36,910 bases of DNA from positions 1-36,910 of the forward strand of contig JAILHX010000007.1 in assembly GCA_024695565.1 (NCBI GenBank), in the 5' to 3' direction. Both the position numbers and the translations under genes were made by a program. Below, one piece after another: positions 1-8,430 of the stretch. A model generated the notes under the pieces. The model worked only from the letters and a program-made list of their open reading frames with translations. It did no database searches and was not told the origin of the DNA. This DNA is from Saccharofermentans sp. (GTDB lineage Bacteria; Bacillota_A; Clostridia; Saccharofermentanales; Saccharofermentanaceae). Numbering within the stretch: position 1 is the first letter of the stretch; each line of letters starts with the position of its first letter.

Positions 1-2
1 AG

Positions 3-1088
3 TTTGCTTGGGGTACCAATGCTTACTTCCAGAAGCCTACACCTACCAAGGCACCTACTGCTCAGTACACTTACAAGTTCGCAGGCTGGGATAACAAGGT
101 AACCCTGGTAACAGGTGATGTTACTTACACAGCTGTTTACGATAAGACGGTCAACCAGTACACGGTTACATTCGTAAATGCGGACGGTAAGGTTCTCCAG
201 ACAGGACTCGTTGACTACGGTGCAATGCCTACATATGACGGTGAGACACCTGTCAAGGCTGCGACAGTTGAGTACACATATACTTTCGCAGGCTGGGATA
301 AGGAAATCACAAAGGTACAGGGCGATATCACTTACACAGCTACTTATTCTGAGAAGAAGTTTGAGAAGGGTGATATTGACTACGTATACTTCAAGGTCAT
401 GTTCAATTCCAACGGCGGTTCCGATGTCGTAACCCAGCTCGTTCAGGACGGCTACACAGCAACGATCCCTGATGATCCGATGAGAGAAAGATACAACTTC
501 TCTGGCTGGTATCTCGATGAAGACCTAACTAAGCCTTTCAGCTTCTCAACGCCCATCACATCTGATATTACTCTCTATGCTAAGTGGGTCAAGGGCGTTC
601 AGGAAGAAGTTACGGTCACATACGCTGTAGTCGGTGACGGTACGGTCAAGTGGGAAGCAGGCAGTTCCGAAGGCGTAGTGATCACTGTTGACCGCAGCCA
701 GGATAACGATACCGGTGCTGAGCACTTCAAGAGCGTTCAGATCGATGGTGAAGAAGTCGCATACTTCAACTATGAGGTATCCGAGGGCAGTGCAACCATC
801 ACACTGAGTACTGACATCCTGAAGGATATGGCACCCGGAACATATAAGGTTACTATCCTGTTTGATGACGGTCAGGCAGAAGTTGACCTCGTTATCGAAG
901 GCGGTGAGACTCCTACAGAGGGAGTAACAGAAACTCCGACAGAAGCAGGTGATCCTGCAACAGGAGATGATGGTGGTAATACAACAGGCCCTAACTACAT
1001 AGGTCTCTGGATCGCTCTGGGTGTTGTTGCTCTCGTATGCATCGCAGCTGCACCGATCCTCATCATCAAGCGCCGCGGCGTTAAATAA
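3..1088 (+). CDS. Repeat-containing surface protein, C-terminal part (5' end outside window)
   Basis: The reading frame is open from the window edge, so the N-terminus is missing. About 360 residues are visible. They begin inside a repeat ending FAGWD, followed by a full repeat of roughly 70 residues (about 153-353) with the pattern YTVTF..ADG..LQ...V.YG..PTY.G.TP.KAAT..YTYTFAGWD. Next comes an InlB B-repeat/Flg_new type unit (about 380-600) with FNSNGGS, FSGWYLDEDLTKPF and LYAKW. A further beta-rich segment follows, then a T/E/P linker, the word DPATGD at 951-968, one membrane helix (about 1000-1065) and a basic tail KRRGVK. Repeats of this type are known in secreted adhesins and S-layer-like proteins of Firmicutes. 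The tail looks like a variant LPXTG sorting signal or a simple membrane anchor. Exact function is unknown. Confidence 0.82.
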   Translation, partial: FAWGTNAYFQKPTPTKAPTAQYTYKFAGWDNKVTLVTGDVTYTAVYDKTVNQYTVTFVNADGKVLQTGLVDYGAMPTYDGETPVKAATVEYTYTFAGWDKEITKVQGDITYTATYSEKKFEKGDIDYVYFKVMFNSNGGSDVVTQLVQDGYTATIPDDPMRERYNFSGWYLDEDLTKPFSFSTPITSDITLYAKWVKGVQEEVTVTYAVVGDGTVKWEAGSSEGVVITVDRSQDNDTGAEHFKSVQIDGEEVAYFNYEVSEGSATITLSTDILKDMAPGTYKVTILFDDGQAEVDLVIEGGETPTEGVTETPTEAGDPATGDDGGNTTGPNYIGLWIALGVVALVCIAAAPILIIKRRGVK

Positions 1089-1109
1089 TAGTAGTTATTA
1101 TTATTAATT

Positions 1110-1145
1110 AGAGGGACGGGATTGTGATCCTGTCCCTCTTTTATT
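1110..1145 (+). terminator. Rho-independent terminator of the surface protein gene
   Basis: A 12-base arm at 1111-1122 pairs with 1127-1138 across the loop TGTG, with one G-T wobble. It is followed by TTTTATTATTT. It lies 22 bases after the stop codon and separates this gene from the helicase. Confidence 0.9.
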
Positions 1146-1199
1146 ATTTGCAGATTCTGTGTTATAGTGTGCGACAGATTAATTTTGTTTAGAGGGAAA

Positions 1200-2318
1200 A
1201 TGAACGAGATAAAGACATTTGCAGATCTTGACCTGTCACCTGAGGTCATGGATGCGTTAAAGAAGATGGGCGTTAAGAGACCCACCACGATACAGCAGAA
1301 GGCGATACCGCTTCTTATGGACAACTACAGTGTTATCGCTAAGGCTCCAACGGGAACAGGAAAGACATTCGCGTTCGGAATCCCGATCCTCGAATACCTC
1401 GATATGGAATCGAAGTCCGTGCAGGCCCTTATCCTGTGTCCTACAAGAGAGCTTGCATTGCAGATCACGACCGAGCTTAAAGGACTTGCAAAATACATCA
1501 GGGGATTTAAGGCAGCTGCCCTTATCGGCGGCCAGAGCATGAGGCTGCAGACAGAGAAGATACAGAAGAGACCACAGGTCGTTGTTGCAACTCCCGGCCG
1601 CCTTTTGGATATGGTCCAGCGTAAGCTTGTGGACATCTCACAGATCTATACCATCGTTCTGGATGAAGCAGATGAGATGCTCAAGATGGGTTTTATCAAC
1701 GATATCAGGAAGATAATGAACATAACGCCAAAGGATAAACAGATAGCGCTGTTCTCGGCGACGATGCCCCGCGAGATCCAGAACATCACCTGGGAATTCA
1801 TGCAGGAGGCAGCCGAGATAGACGTAATGCCTAAGGCGGAAGATCACCCTGATATTGACCAGTATGTCGTTGACTGTCCCGAGAAGGATAAGCTCAAGAC
1901 GATCATTCAGATAATGGCAAAAGAGGACCTTACAAAGGTGATCGTTTTCTGCAACACAAAGGTCACTACATCCAAGGTAGGTGAGATGCTGACTCAGGCA
2001 GGCGTATCTGCGCGCGTTCTTCACGGCGATATCAGCCAGGGTGCCAGGAACAAAGTCATGGACCAGTACAGGGCAGGTAAGTTCGACGTGCTCGTGGCGA
2101 CGGATGTCGTTGCCAGAGGCATTGATGTCGATGATATCGAGGCAATATTCAATTATGATATTCCGAAGGAGAATGAACTCTATCTGCACAGGATAGGACG
2201 TACGGCACGTGCCGGCAGATCAGGCAAGGCCTATTCGCTGGTCGCATATCTGGACCGCCCGAGAATGGAAGAGATAATCCGTTATACGAAGATAGATCCT
2301 TCGGTATACGAAGTCTGA
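1200..2318 (+). CDS. DEAD-box ATP-dependent RNA helicase
   Basis: This 372-residue protein unwinds or remodels RNA with ATP, typically in ribosome assembly or mRNA turnover. All core motifs are visible in order: Q motif around PTTIQQKAIP, motif I APTGTGKT, Ia PTRELA, GG, TPGR, II DEAD, III SAT, IV VIVFCNT, V ARGID and VI HRIGRTARAG. It ends soon after motif VI, so it is a minimal two-RecA-domain helicase without the C-terminal RNA-binding extension of CshA or DbpA types. I chose the ATG at 1200, with AGAGGG at 1191-1196 just upstream, over an in-frame GTG at 1167 whose extra residues are not family-like. It stands alone between two terminators. Subfamily assignment is uncertain. Confidence 0.95.
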   Translation: MNEIKTFADLDLSPEVMDALKKMGVKRPTTIQQKAIPLLMDNYSVIAKAPTGTGKTFAFGIPILEYLDMESKSVQALILCPTRELALQITTELKGLAKYIRGFKAAALIGGQSMRLQTEKIQKRPQVVVATPGRLLDMVQRKLVDISQIYTIVLDEADEMLKMGFINDIRKIMNITPKDKQIALFSATMPREIQNITWEFMQEAAEIDVMPKAEDHPDIDQYVVDCPEKDKLKTIIQIMAKEDLTKVIVFCNTKVTTSKVGEMLTQAGVSARVLHGDISQGARNKVMDQYRAGKFDVLVATDVVARGIDVDDIEAIFNYDIPKENELYLHRIGRTARAGRSGKAYSLVAYLDRPRMEEIIRYTKIDPSVYEV

Positions 2319-2337
2319 TCGTTTTCGAGAACTTGAC

Positions 2338-3810
2338 TTAGCCCTGAATCTTCGGGGCTTTTTTAATGATTCCCTTATAGGCCGTAGGCGTCAGGAATAC
2401 GATGATGGGCATGAGTTCCAGTCTTCCTGCGAGCATGTCGAAGATGAATACCCACTTCGATACATTGGAGAAGAATGCGTAGTTCTGAGTAGGTCCTACG
2501 AGTGAGAGACCGGGTCCGATGTTGTTGAACGTAGCCGCAACTGATGAGAAGATCGTGACGAGGTCGTGGCCTTCGAACGAGACGATAAACATCGATACGG
2601 CAAAGATAACAAGGTAGATGAAGAAGTAGAGGGCAACGGAGCGCTCGACATCGGTGTCGATGGGCTTGCCGTCTACGTGGATCTTCTTGACTGTCTTCGG
2701 GTGGATGTAGGAATTGATCTCTCTTTTGACCGTCTTGAACATGATTTGGAATCTGGCGACCTTGATACCGCCGCCCGTTGAACTCGCGCAGGCGCCGATG
2801 ATCATGAGGGCGAGCAGGATGAACCTCGCAACGCTCGGCCACAAGTCGAAGTCAGTTGTGGCAAAACCTGTCGTCGTGATTATGGTCGATACCTGGAAGA
2901 AGGAATGTCTTAATGCCTCCCAGAAATCACTATAGATGCCCGTGCTCAGGACGGAGAAGCAGATAATGCCGGTGGCAACAGCGACAATGGCCAGATAGAC
3001 CTTGATCTCGCTAACCTTGAAGGCCTTGGATATCTGCCTGGTAGTGATGTAATAGTAGAAGTTGAAGTTAGCGCCGAAGACCAGCATGAAGACTGCGACG
3101 ATCCACTGGATATGTGCGCCATAGGAAGCAAAGCTGTCGTTCCTGACGCCGAATCCACCCGTACCTGCCGTACCAAATGCCGAGCAGATACTGTCGAACA
3201 GAGGCATTCCGCAAGCGAATAAGATCACGATCTCGAGAACGGTGAGCGCGAGATATATGTAGTAAAGCATCTTTGCAGTGGATCTTACCTTCGGAACGAT
3301 CTTGCCGACGGAAGGTCCGGGGCTCTCTGCCCTCATGAGGTTCATGTTGGATCCGCCTGTCATGGGAACGACCGCAAGAAGGAATACGAGAACTCCCATA
3401 CCGCCGATCCAGTGAGTCAGTGAACGCCACAAGAGTGATGTGTGGGACATCGCTTCGATATTTGTTAAGATGCTCGCACCGGTCGTGGAGAAGCCCGAAG
3501 CAGTCTCGAACATCGCGTCCGTGAATGAAGGGATCTCATTCGTGAGCACGAACGGAATACATCCGCAGATACTTAATAAGAGCCATGAGAGAGCCGTTGC
3601 GACACAGCCATCCTTCAGGAAGATGGTCATGTTATTCGGTTTCTTAAATGAGACCAGGAATCCTGCAAGCATGTAGACCGCGGCCAGGATAACATAGCAG
3701 AGGACCTGGCCCTCACCATATATGAGACCACAGATTACAGGCAACAGCATAAGGGCCCCTTCTATGAGGAGCACTTTGCCCAGGATGTAGATCAGCATCT
3801 TTATGTTCAT
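2338..3810 (-). CDS. trkH: TrkH/KtrB-family potassium uptake channel subunit
   Basis: This 490-residue polytopic membrane protein should form the K+ translocation pore driven by the membrane potential. Four pore-loop repeats with their filter glycines are visible: TTGAS, GTAGTGGFG, TTTGFATTD and FNNIGPG, as in the SKT superfamily. The WIGGMG motif between them is also typical of TrkH. Length is normal for TrkH. The ATG overlaps the TrkA stop by 4 bases (ATGA, 3807-3810) and has no clear ribosome binding site, which suggests translational coupling. It is the last gene of a four-gene minus-strand operon. A KtrB label is possible, but the two-RCK partner upstream fits Trk better. Confidence 0.93.
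   Translation of the reverse strand: MNIKMLIYILGKVLLIEGALMLLPVICGLIYGEGQVLCYVILAAVYMLAGFLVSFKKPNNMTIFLKDGCVATALSWLLLSICGCIPFVLTNEIPSFTDAMFETASGFSTTGASILTNIEAMSHTSLLWRSLTHWIGGMGVLVFLLAVVPMTGGSNMNLMRAESPGPSVGKIVPKVRSTAKMLYYIYLALTVLEIVILFACGMPLFDSICSAFGTAGTGGFGVRNDSFASYGAHIQWIVAVFMLVFGANFNFYYYITTRQISKAFKVSEIKVYLAIVAVATGIICFSVLSTGIYSDFWEALRHSFFQVSTIITTTGFATTDFDLWPSVARFILLALMIIGACASSTGGGIKVARFQIMFKTVKREINSYIHPKTVKKIHVDGKPIDTDVERSVALYFFIYLVIFAVSMFIVSFEGHDLVTIFSSVAATFNNIGPGLSLVGPTQNYAFFSNVSKWVFIFDMLAGRLELMPIIVFLTPTAYKGIIKKAPKIQG
2340..2364 (+). terminator. Terminator of the helicase gene, overlapping the trkH stop
   Basis: AGCCCTGAA at 2340-2348 pairs with TTCGGGGCT at 2351-2359 with one wobble, followed by TTTTTT. 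The T-run lies on the plus side only, so it serves the helicase. The convergent trkH gene ends inside it. Confidence 0.82.
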
Positions 3811-5192
3811 CTTAGAATATCGGTCAAAGCTGTGAAACCCTTATTCTTTGTGACGATCATGACGCTGTCGCCGACTTCGATTGAATCGCTGCCGGTAGGG
3901 ATTATGATCCTGCCGGAACGGTTGATGAACGATACGAGAGTGTTAGGTTTGAGCTTTAAGTCCTTGAGCTGCTTGGATGTAACGTTAGAAGGTTCGTTTA
4001 CCTTGAACTCAATTGCTTCTGCCCTCTCGTCGAAAAGGTGATACATTACTTCGATATTGCTTCCGATTGAAGCCTGTCTTGCACGTGCATAGGTGATGAT
4101 CGCCTCTGCCGTGATCTGCTTGGGATATATAACGCTTCCGAGGTCAAGTCTGTTGATGACGTCTGTGAAGCTGATCTTGTTGATCTTCGTAACGGACTTG
4201 ATGCCCTTGGAGATCTGTCTGGCAAAGAGCGAGAGCATGATGTTCTCTTCGTCGATACCGGTAAGTGCCACGACTGAATCAATGTCTCTGATTCCGGACT
4301 CTTCGAGGAGTGCCTCATTGATACCGTCGCCGTTGATGATGGTAGCCTTGGGCAGGAGCTCAGAAAGCTCGTCACAGCGGTTAATATCCTTCTCGATGAT
4401 CTTAACGTCGATACCGGTCTTGATCAGCTGGTCAGCGAGGTAGTAAGCAGACTTGCCGCCGCCGATGATGATCGTGCTGCTAACGGACCTGGTGTTGAAG
4501 CCGATGGACTTAAGGAATGAGTGACATACTTTTCGAGTTGCGACAAAGGAGATGATATCTCCTGCCGAGAGCTCGAAAGAACCGTTAGGAATGGTAACCT
4601 CGTCGCCGCGCTCAACGCCTACGATGAGGATGTCATTGGTGTAATTGCTTCCCAGGAAAGCCACTGTCTTTCCGTCAAGAACGTTGCCTTCAGGGATCTT
4701 GATCTTAACGATCTCCGCTGTTCCGTGCGCGAAAGAATTGATGAGGATCGCAGCAGGGAGATAGAGGATACGGGCCGCTTCAACGGCTGCCTCGTACTCC
4801 GGGTTGATGATCATCTCAAGACTTAACTTCGAACGGAGATAAGGGATCTCCTTGCCGTAGTCAGGATTTCTGACACGCGCGATCGTCGCGAGATTCTTAT
4901 TGAACTGCTTTGCAATAGTGCAGCAGAGCAGGTTGAGTTCGTCTGATTCGGTAACCGAGATGAAGAGGTCTGCAGTAGCAACACCTGCTTCTTCAAGCAC
5001 TTCGTGGCTCGCGCCGTTACCGATGATCCCCATGCAGTCACAAAGGTTTGCAAGCTCTGTCAGTCTCTCTACGTTCTTGTCGATGATGACCAGGTCATGA
5101 CCTTCTTCTGCAAGTCTGTTAACGAGCGTATCGCCGACTTTGCCGGCGCCGACTACGATGATCTTTAATCCTCTTTTGTGCATTCCAATCAT
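3807..5192 (-). CDS. trkA: TrkA, NAD-binding regulatory subunit of K+ uptake
   Basis: This 461-residue cytoplasmic protein gates the TrkH channel in response to nucleotides. Two RCK units are visible. The first starts at about residue 10 with IIVVGAGKVGDTL and the second near 230 with TIIIGGGKSAYYL. Both are Rossmann folds with a glycine motif and an acidic residue ending beta-2 (IID, IIE), and each is followed by a TrkA_C-type domain containing LDGKTV or SIEVGD. The duplicated architecture and length match TrkA rather than single-RCK KtrA. The start overlaps the CobW stop by 4 bases (5189-5192). A second in-frame ATG three codons later (MHKRG) is an alternative start. Confidence 0.94.
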   Translation of the reverse strand: MIGMHKRGLKIIVVGAGKVGDTLVNRLAEEGHDLVIIDKNVERLTELANLCDCMGIIGNGASHEVLEEAGVATADLFISVTESDELNLLCCTIAKQFNKNLATIARVRNPDYGKEIPYLRSKLSLEMIINPEYEAAVEAARILYLPAAILINSFAHGTAEIVKIKIPEGNVLDGKTVAFLGSNYTNDILIVGVERGDEVTIPNGSFELSAGDIISFVATRKVCHSFLKSIGFNTRSVSSTIIIGGGKSAYYLADQLIKTGIDVKIIEKDINRCDELSELLPKATIINGDGINEALLEESGIRDIDSVVALTGIDEENIMLSLFARQISKGIKSVTKINKISFTDVINRLDLGSVIYPKQITAEAIITYARARQASIGSNIEVMYHLFDERAEAIEFKVNEPSNVTSKQLKDLKLKPNTLVSFINRSGRIIIPTGSDSIEVGDSVMIVTKNKGFTALTDILR

Positions 5193-6346
5193 AAGCCAAA
5201 TAACTCTCTTATCGCATCCTTGTTAACCTCGGATCCGATAACGACGATCTTGCCGGTAACGTCGGAAGCGCCGTTCCTGACTTCTGCCTCTTCAGGTACG
5301 AAGTCAAAGTGGATCCAATTGCCGTCCTCTCCTGCTACGATGCCCTTGGAGCGGAGGATCATGCCGTATTTCTCAGCGTCATCCAATGCTTTCAGAGCAT
5401 CTTCGATCTCTGCCTTTGTGAACTTCTTTGATGTCTCGAATCCGATGGAGTCGAAAACCTCATCTGCGTGGTGGTCATGATGATGGTGGTGATGATGCTC
5501 GTGCTCGTCATCATCATCGTCGTCATCGTGATCGTGGTGATGGTGGTGCTCGTGTTCATGCTCATCTTCGTCGTGATCATGGTGGTGATGATGCTCATGC
5601 TCGTCGTCATCGTCGTCGTCATCATCGTCGTGGTCGTGATGGTGATGCGCCTTGCATTCTTCGCATTCGCAGTCCTCGCCATGCTCGTGGTGATGGTGAG
5701 CGTGCTCGAGCTCGTGCTGTTCTGCCTCGAGAAGTGCTGCTGCCATATCAGCTGCAGTAATGGGCTCTTCGATAGCCTTGAGGATCTGAACTCCTGAGAG
5801 GTCATCCCAGGGTGTAGTGATGATCTGTGAGTGATCGTTGATCTCACGGATAAGAGCGACAGCCTGATCGAGCTTATCCTGAGCGATGTTGCCTGTACGG
5901 CTCAATATGATCGTTCCTGCGTACTTGATCTGGTTCTCGTAGAACTCCTTGAAGTTCTTTAAGTAGATCCTGCACTTGGAAGCGTCGATAACTGTAACTG
6001 TTCCGCAGATCTCAGTGCCTTCAACGCGCTTAACGGCTGCCACTACGTCAGAGAGCTTGCCTACGCCGGAAGGTTCGATGAGGATCCTATCAGGTGCGAA
6101 CTGGTCGATAACGTCCTTCAATGCCGTACCGAAGTCTCCTACGAGGCTGCAGCAGATGCAGCCGGAATTCATCTCGGTGATCTCGATGCCGGACTCCTTA
6201 AGGAAGCCGCCGTCGATACCGATCTGGCCGAATTCATTCTCGATAAGAACGAGCTTAGCGCCGTTATATCCGTCAGCGATAAGCTTCTTGATCAATGTTG
6301 TTTTGCCTGCTCCCAGAAATCCTGAGAAAATGTCTACTTTTGTCAT
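5189..6346 (-). CDS. CobW/COG0523 GTPase with long His/Asp-rich metal-binding tract
   Basis: This 385-residue protein belongs to the G3E family of GTP-dependent metallochaperones or metal-insertion proteins. Seen directly: P-loop GFLGAGKTT at residues 9-17, the CxCC metal site C63-I-C65-C66 in the family-typical context, a Walker B-like ILIEPSG near 88, and a CobW C-terminal domain from about 298. Between them, residues 211-293 are almost entirely H, D and E, including a run of nine Asp, plus a small CECEEC cluster at 226-231. The usual NKxD base-specificity motif is replaced by LSRTG near 148. Zinc is the most likely metal by family analogy, but nickel or cobalt are possible. It lies 22 bases downstream of another CobW-like gene and overlaps trkA by 4 bases. 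Confidence 0.9.
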   Translation of the reverse strand: MTKVDIFSGFLGAGKTTLIKKLIADGYNGAKLVLIENEFGQIGIDGGFLKESGIEITEMNSGCICCSLVGDFGTALKDVIDQFAPDRILIEPSGVGKLSDVVAAVKRVEGTEICGTVTVIDASKCRIYLKNFKEFYENQIKYAGTIILSRTGNIAQDKLDQAVALIREINDHSQIITTPWDDLSGVQILKAIEEPITAADMAAALLEAEQHELEHAHHHHEHGEDCECEECKAHHHHDHDDDDDDDDDEHEHHHHHDHDEDEHEHEHHHHHDHDDDDDDDEHEHHHHHHHDHHADEVFDSIGFETSKKFTKAEIEDALKALDDAEKYGMILRSKGIVAGEDGNWIHFDFVPEEAEVRNGASDVTGKIVVIGSEVNKDAIRELFGL

Positions 6347-6368
6347 TAAAAAAGCCTCTTTTCTATTG

Positions 6369-7319
6369 TCAATTGAAATAAATAACTTCGTTATCGGGTT
6401 TGCTCGTGATCGCGTAGTCCTCTACCGTGAGGCAGGGAACGTCTACCTTGCCGCCCTGACCGTCATCGTCCTGGAAATATCTGACCATTCCCGTAACCTT
6501 GAGCCACTGGCCTGCAGGGAAGTTGGACTTGTATTCGTAGAAGCAGAGGATACCCATCATCTGGATGTCAGCAGCGCAGCACGTGTATGCCTGTCTCTGA
6601 AGCACGAACGCACGACCGTTGAATTCTCTTAAGATAACGGCCTGGCCGATCAGGCTGACTCTCTTGCCGTTATAGCGGCCGACATTATCCATGGCATCCG
6701 TGTAGAACAGACCGAAGTCTTCTGCCGCTATGGCGCAGGGATTCTGCTTGAGATCGAAGGGAAGATGGTCTTCGATCCTGATGATCTTATTGTCCTCACC
6801 GAGGAAGTTGATGCTCATGCCGGGGTTAACAGCCTTGACTGAACCTCTGAGCTTGGGGATGTTATCGTTCTCTTCGTCAACTCTGTTGAAGATGACCGTG
6901 TCTCCATATCTGAAGTAGTCGGCGAAAAGTGTCTGCATGTTCCTGAAGAAATTGCCGTATGTTGAAGCGTCAATGACTACTACTGAAGCTGCCAGCGCCC
7001 AGCGCTCGGGCACGTCGACCTTCTCGAAAAACTCGGCAGGGGATACCGAACCGTTCCATTCGATGAAAACGACACCGGGCTTATACTTAGCCTCGATATC
7101 GAATGTCATGTCCTTGTTGACATCGTCTGTATCGCAGTTGATGATGACGGGATCTGCGCCCTCATAGTTCTCCTGCTTATACTCTTCTTCGCCTTCTTCG
7201 GTGTTGATGACAACAACCTTGCGGTTCTTGAAATTCTCGCCGCCGATCCATGAACAGATAACGGATGTCTTACCGCTGTCGAGGAACCCGGTGAAAAAAT
7301 AAACCAGACAATCATCCAT
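6369..7319 (-). CDS. CobW-like GTPase fused to a DUF1980/YcgQ-like C-terminal domain
   Basis: The protein has 316 residues. The N-terminal half is a G3E GTPase: P-loop GFLDSGKTS at 11-19, VVINTEEGEEE, VFIEWNG around 84-90, and FNRVD at 144-148 where the NKxD motif belongs. The CxCC motif of metallochaperones is absent. The C-terminal part from about 203 does not look like CobW_C. It has GKRVSLIGQ, then AYTCCAADIQMMG at 244-256, then QWLKVTGMV and a closing NEVIYF. This order resembles the C-terminal domain of the YcgQ/TIGR03943 family, partners of UPF0718 permeases. The fusion call rests on remembered family motifs. Ribosome binding site AGAGG lies 10 bases before the ATG. It is the first gene of the CobW-Trk operon. 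Confidence 0.8.
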   Translation of the reverse strand: MDDCLVYFFTGFLDSGKTSVICSWIGGENFKNRKVVVINTEEGEEEYKQENYEGADPVIINCDTDDVNKDMTFDIEAKYKPGVVFIEWNGSVSPAEFFEKVDVPERWALAASVVVIDASTYGNFFRNMQTLFADYFRYGDTVIFNRVDEENDNIPKLRGSVKAVNPGMSINFLGEDNKIIRIEDHLPFDLKQNPCAIAAEDFGLFYTDAMDNVGRYNGKRVSLIGQAVILREFNGRAFVLQRQAYTCCAADIQMMGILCFYEYKSNFPAGQWLKVTGMVRYFQDDDGQGGKVDVPCLTVEDYAITSKPDNEVIYFN

Positions 7320-7428
7320 AAATAGTGTACCTCTTTATCAGGTAATATTTTGTCCCTGATTTGTTATTATTTCAAGGATAAAAAGATATAAAATCTATTA
7401 TAAGCATTTTCGAAAATTCGGAGTATTA
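7320..7428. promoter_or_regulatory. Divergent promoter region of the CobW-Trk operon and dus
   Basis: This AT-rich 109-base gap holds the starts of two divergent units. Toward dus there are -10-like words TATAAA (7387-7392) and TATTAT (7396-7401), but no -35 at good spacing. On the minus strand TTGAAA, 17 bases, CAAAAT is a weak match (roughly 7347-7375). I see no convincing Zur-type palindrome. Confidence 0.5.
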
Positions 7429-8430
7429 ATGAATTCAGTCAAAATAGGTGACATAAACATCCCAAACCCGATATCGCTCGCCCCGATGGCGGGCTTTTCC
7501 AGCCTGCCGTTCAGGATAATCTGCAACAGGATGGGTGCCTCTTACTGCCCGACGGAACTCGTCAGCGCCAGGTCCATCCGCTACAACGGGATCGGCAAGA
7601 GCCTGCGCTACATGCGCATCTCGCCTTCGGAGGAAGGCATCACCGCGATCCAGCTCTTCGGCAGCGAGCCCGAAGATTTTGAAGCAGCCATAGAGGCCAT
7701 CATGTCCACACCTGTTTTGCAGGACGTATCCATAATCGACATAAACATGGGATGCCCCGTTCCGAAGGTCGTCAAGACCGGTTCAGGCAGCGCCCTGATG
7801 GAATCCCCGGACAAAGCAGCCGCCATCGTCAAGGCGTGCAAAAAAACGCTCGAAAGCGTTTGCCGCAATGTTCCCGTGACTGTCAAAACACGTATCGGCT
7901 ACAATGCCGAAGATAAGGGAAAGCCTGATTTTGCGAAGGCTCTGGCCGATGCCGGCGCCGACATGATCTGCGTTCACGGCAGGACCAGACCGCAGATGTA
8001 TCACGGCGAGAGTTCTTATGAAGCGATTGGCCGCATGAGAGAAGCCGTAAGGGGTTACAATATACCTTTCTACGCTAACGGCGACATCAGCGATGTGGCT
8101 TCTGCACGCCGGATCATAGCGGAGACCGGCTGCGACGGCATCATGATCGGCCGTGCCGCCAGAGGAAACCCGTGGATTTTCGAGCAGGTCACAGCAGGAC
8201 TTGCAGGCAGGGATATTCCTGCAGGACCGGACGACGGCGAGCGCAGGAAGATGCTTCTTGAAGAGCTCACAGGCAGGCTCAAATACCTGCCCGAAGACGT
8301 CGCCGTCAGGGAGTTCCGCAGCGTGATGCCCTTCTATATCAAGGGCATTCCCGGCTCTGCAGTGATCAAAGTCAGGCTCTGCAGCGCAAACAGTTTGAGC
8401 GAAGTAAAGGAGATATTGGACCTTGCCTGA
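7429..8430 (+). CDS. dus: tRNA-dihydrouridine synthase, DusB-like
   Basis: This 333-residue FMN enzyme reduces specific uridines in tRNA to dihydrouridine with NADPH. Visible family motifs are the N-terminal APMAGFSSLPFR, the catalytic cysteine in NMGCPVPKV, VTVKTRIG, CVHGRTRPQMYHG, the FMN phosphate-binding YANGDI and GIMIGRAARGNPW. The C-terminal helical domain is present and length is normal. CGGAG at 7419-7423 lies 5 bases before the ATG. The stop overlaps the start of the next gene. DusB is the usual Dus of Firmicutes, but paralogue and target position cannot be told by eye. Confidence 0.95.
   Translation: MNSVKIGDINIPNPISLAPMAGFSSLPFRIICNRMGASYCPTELVSARSIRYNGIGKSLRYMRISPSEEGITAIQLFGSEPEDFEAAIEAIMSTPVLQDVSIIDINMGCPVPKVVKTGSGSALMESPDKAAAIVKACKKTLESVCRNVPVTVKTRIGYNAEDKGKPDFAKALADAGADMICVHGRTRPQMYHGESSYEAIGRMREAVRGYNIPFYANGDISDVASARRIIAETGCDGIMIGRAARGNPWIFEQVTAGLAGRDIPAGPDDGERRKMLLEELTGRLKYLPEDVAVREFRSVMPFYIKGIPGSAVIKVRLCSANSLSEVKEILDLA

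Noticed and set aside
1167..1199. Upstream GTG start for the helicase
   Set aside because: It falls in the promoter-like AT-rich stretch and adds residues absent from the family; the ATG at 1200 has a binding site.
5428..5797. Plus-strand open frames opposite the CobW His/Asp tract
   Set aside because: They are mirror frames of a low-complexity tract (GAT/CAT repeats) with no binding site or domain.
7320..7428. Zur operator ahead of the CobW operon
   Set aside because: I looked for a TCGTAAT-type palindrome because CobW genes are often Zur-controlled, but none is present.
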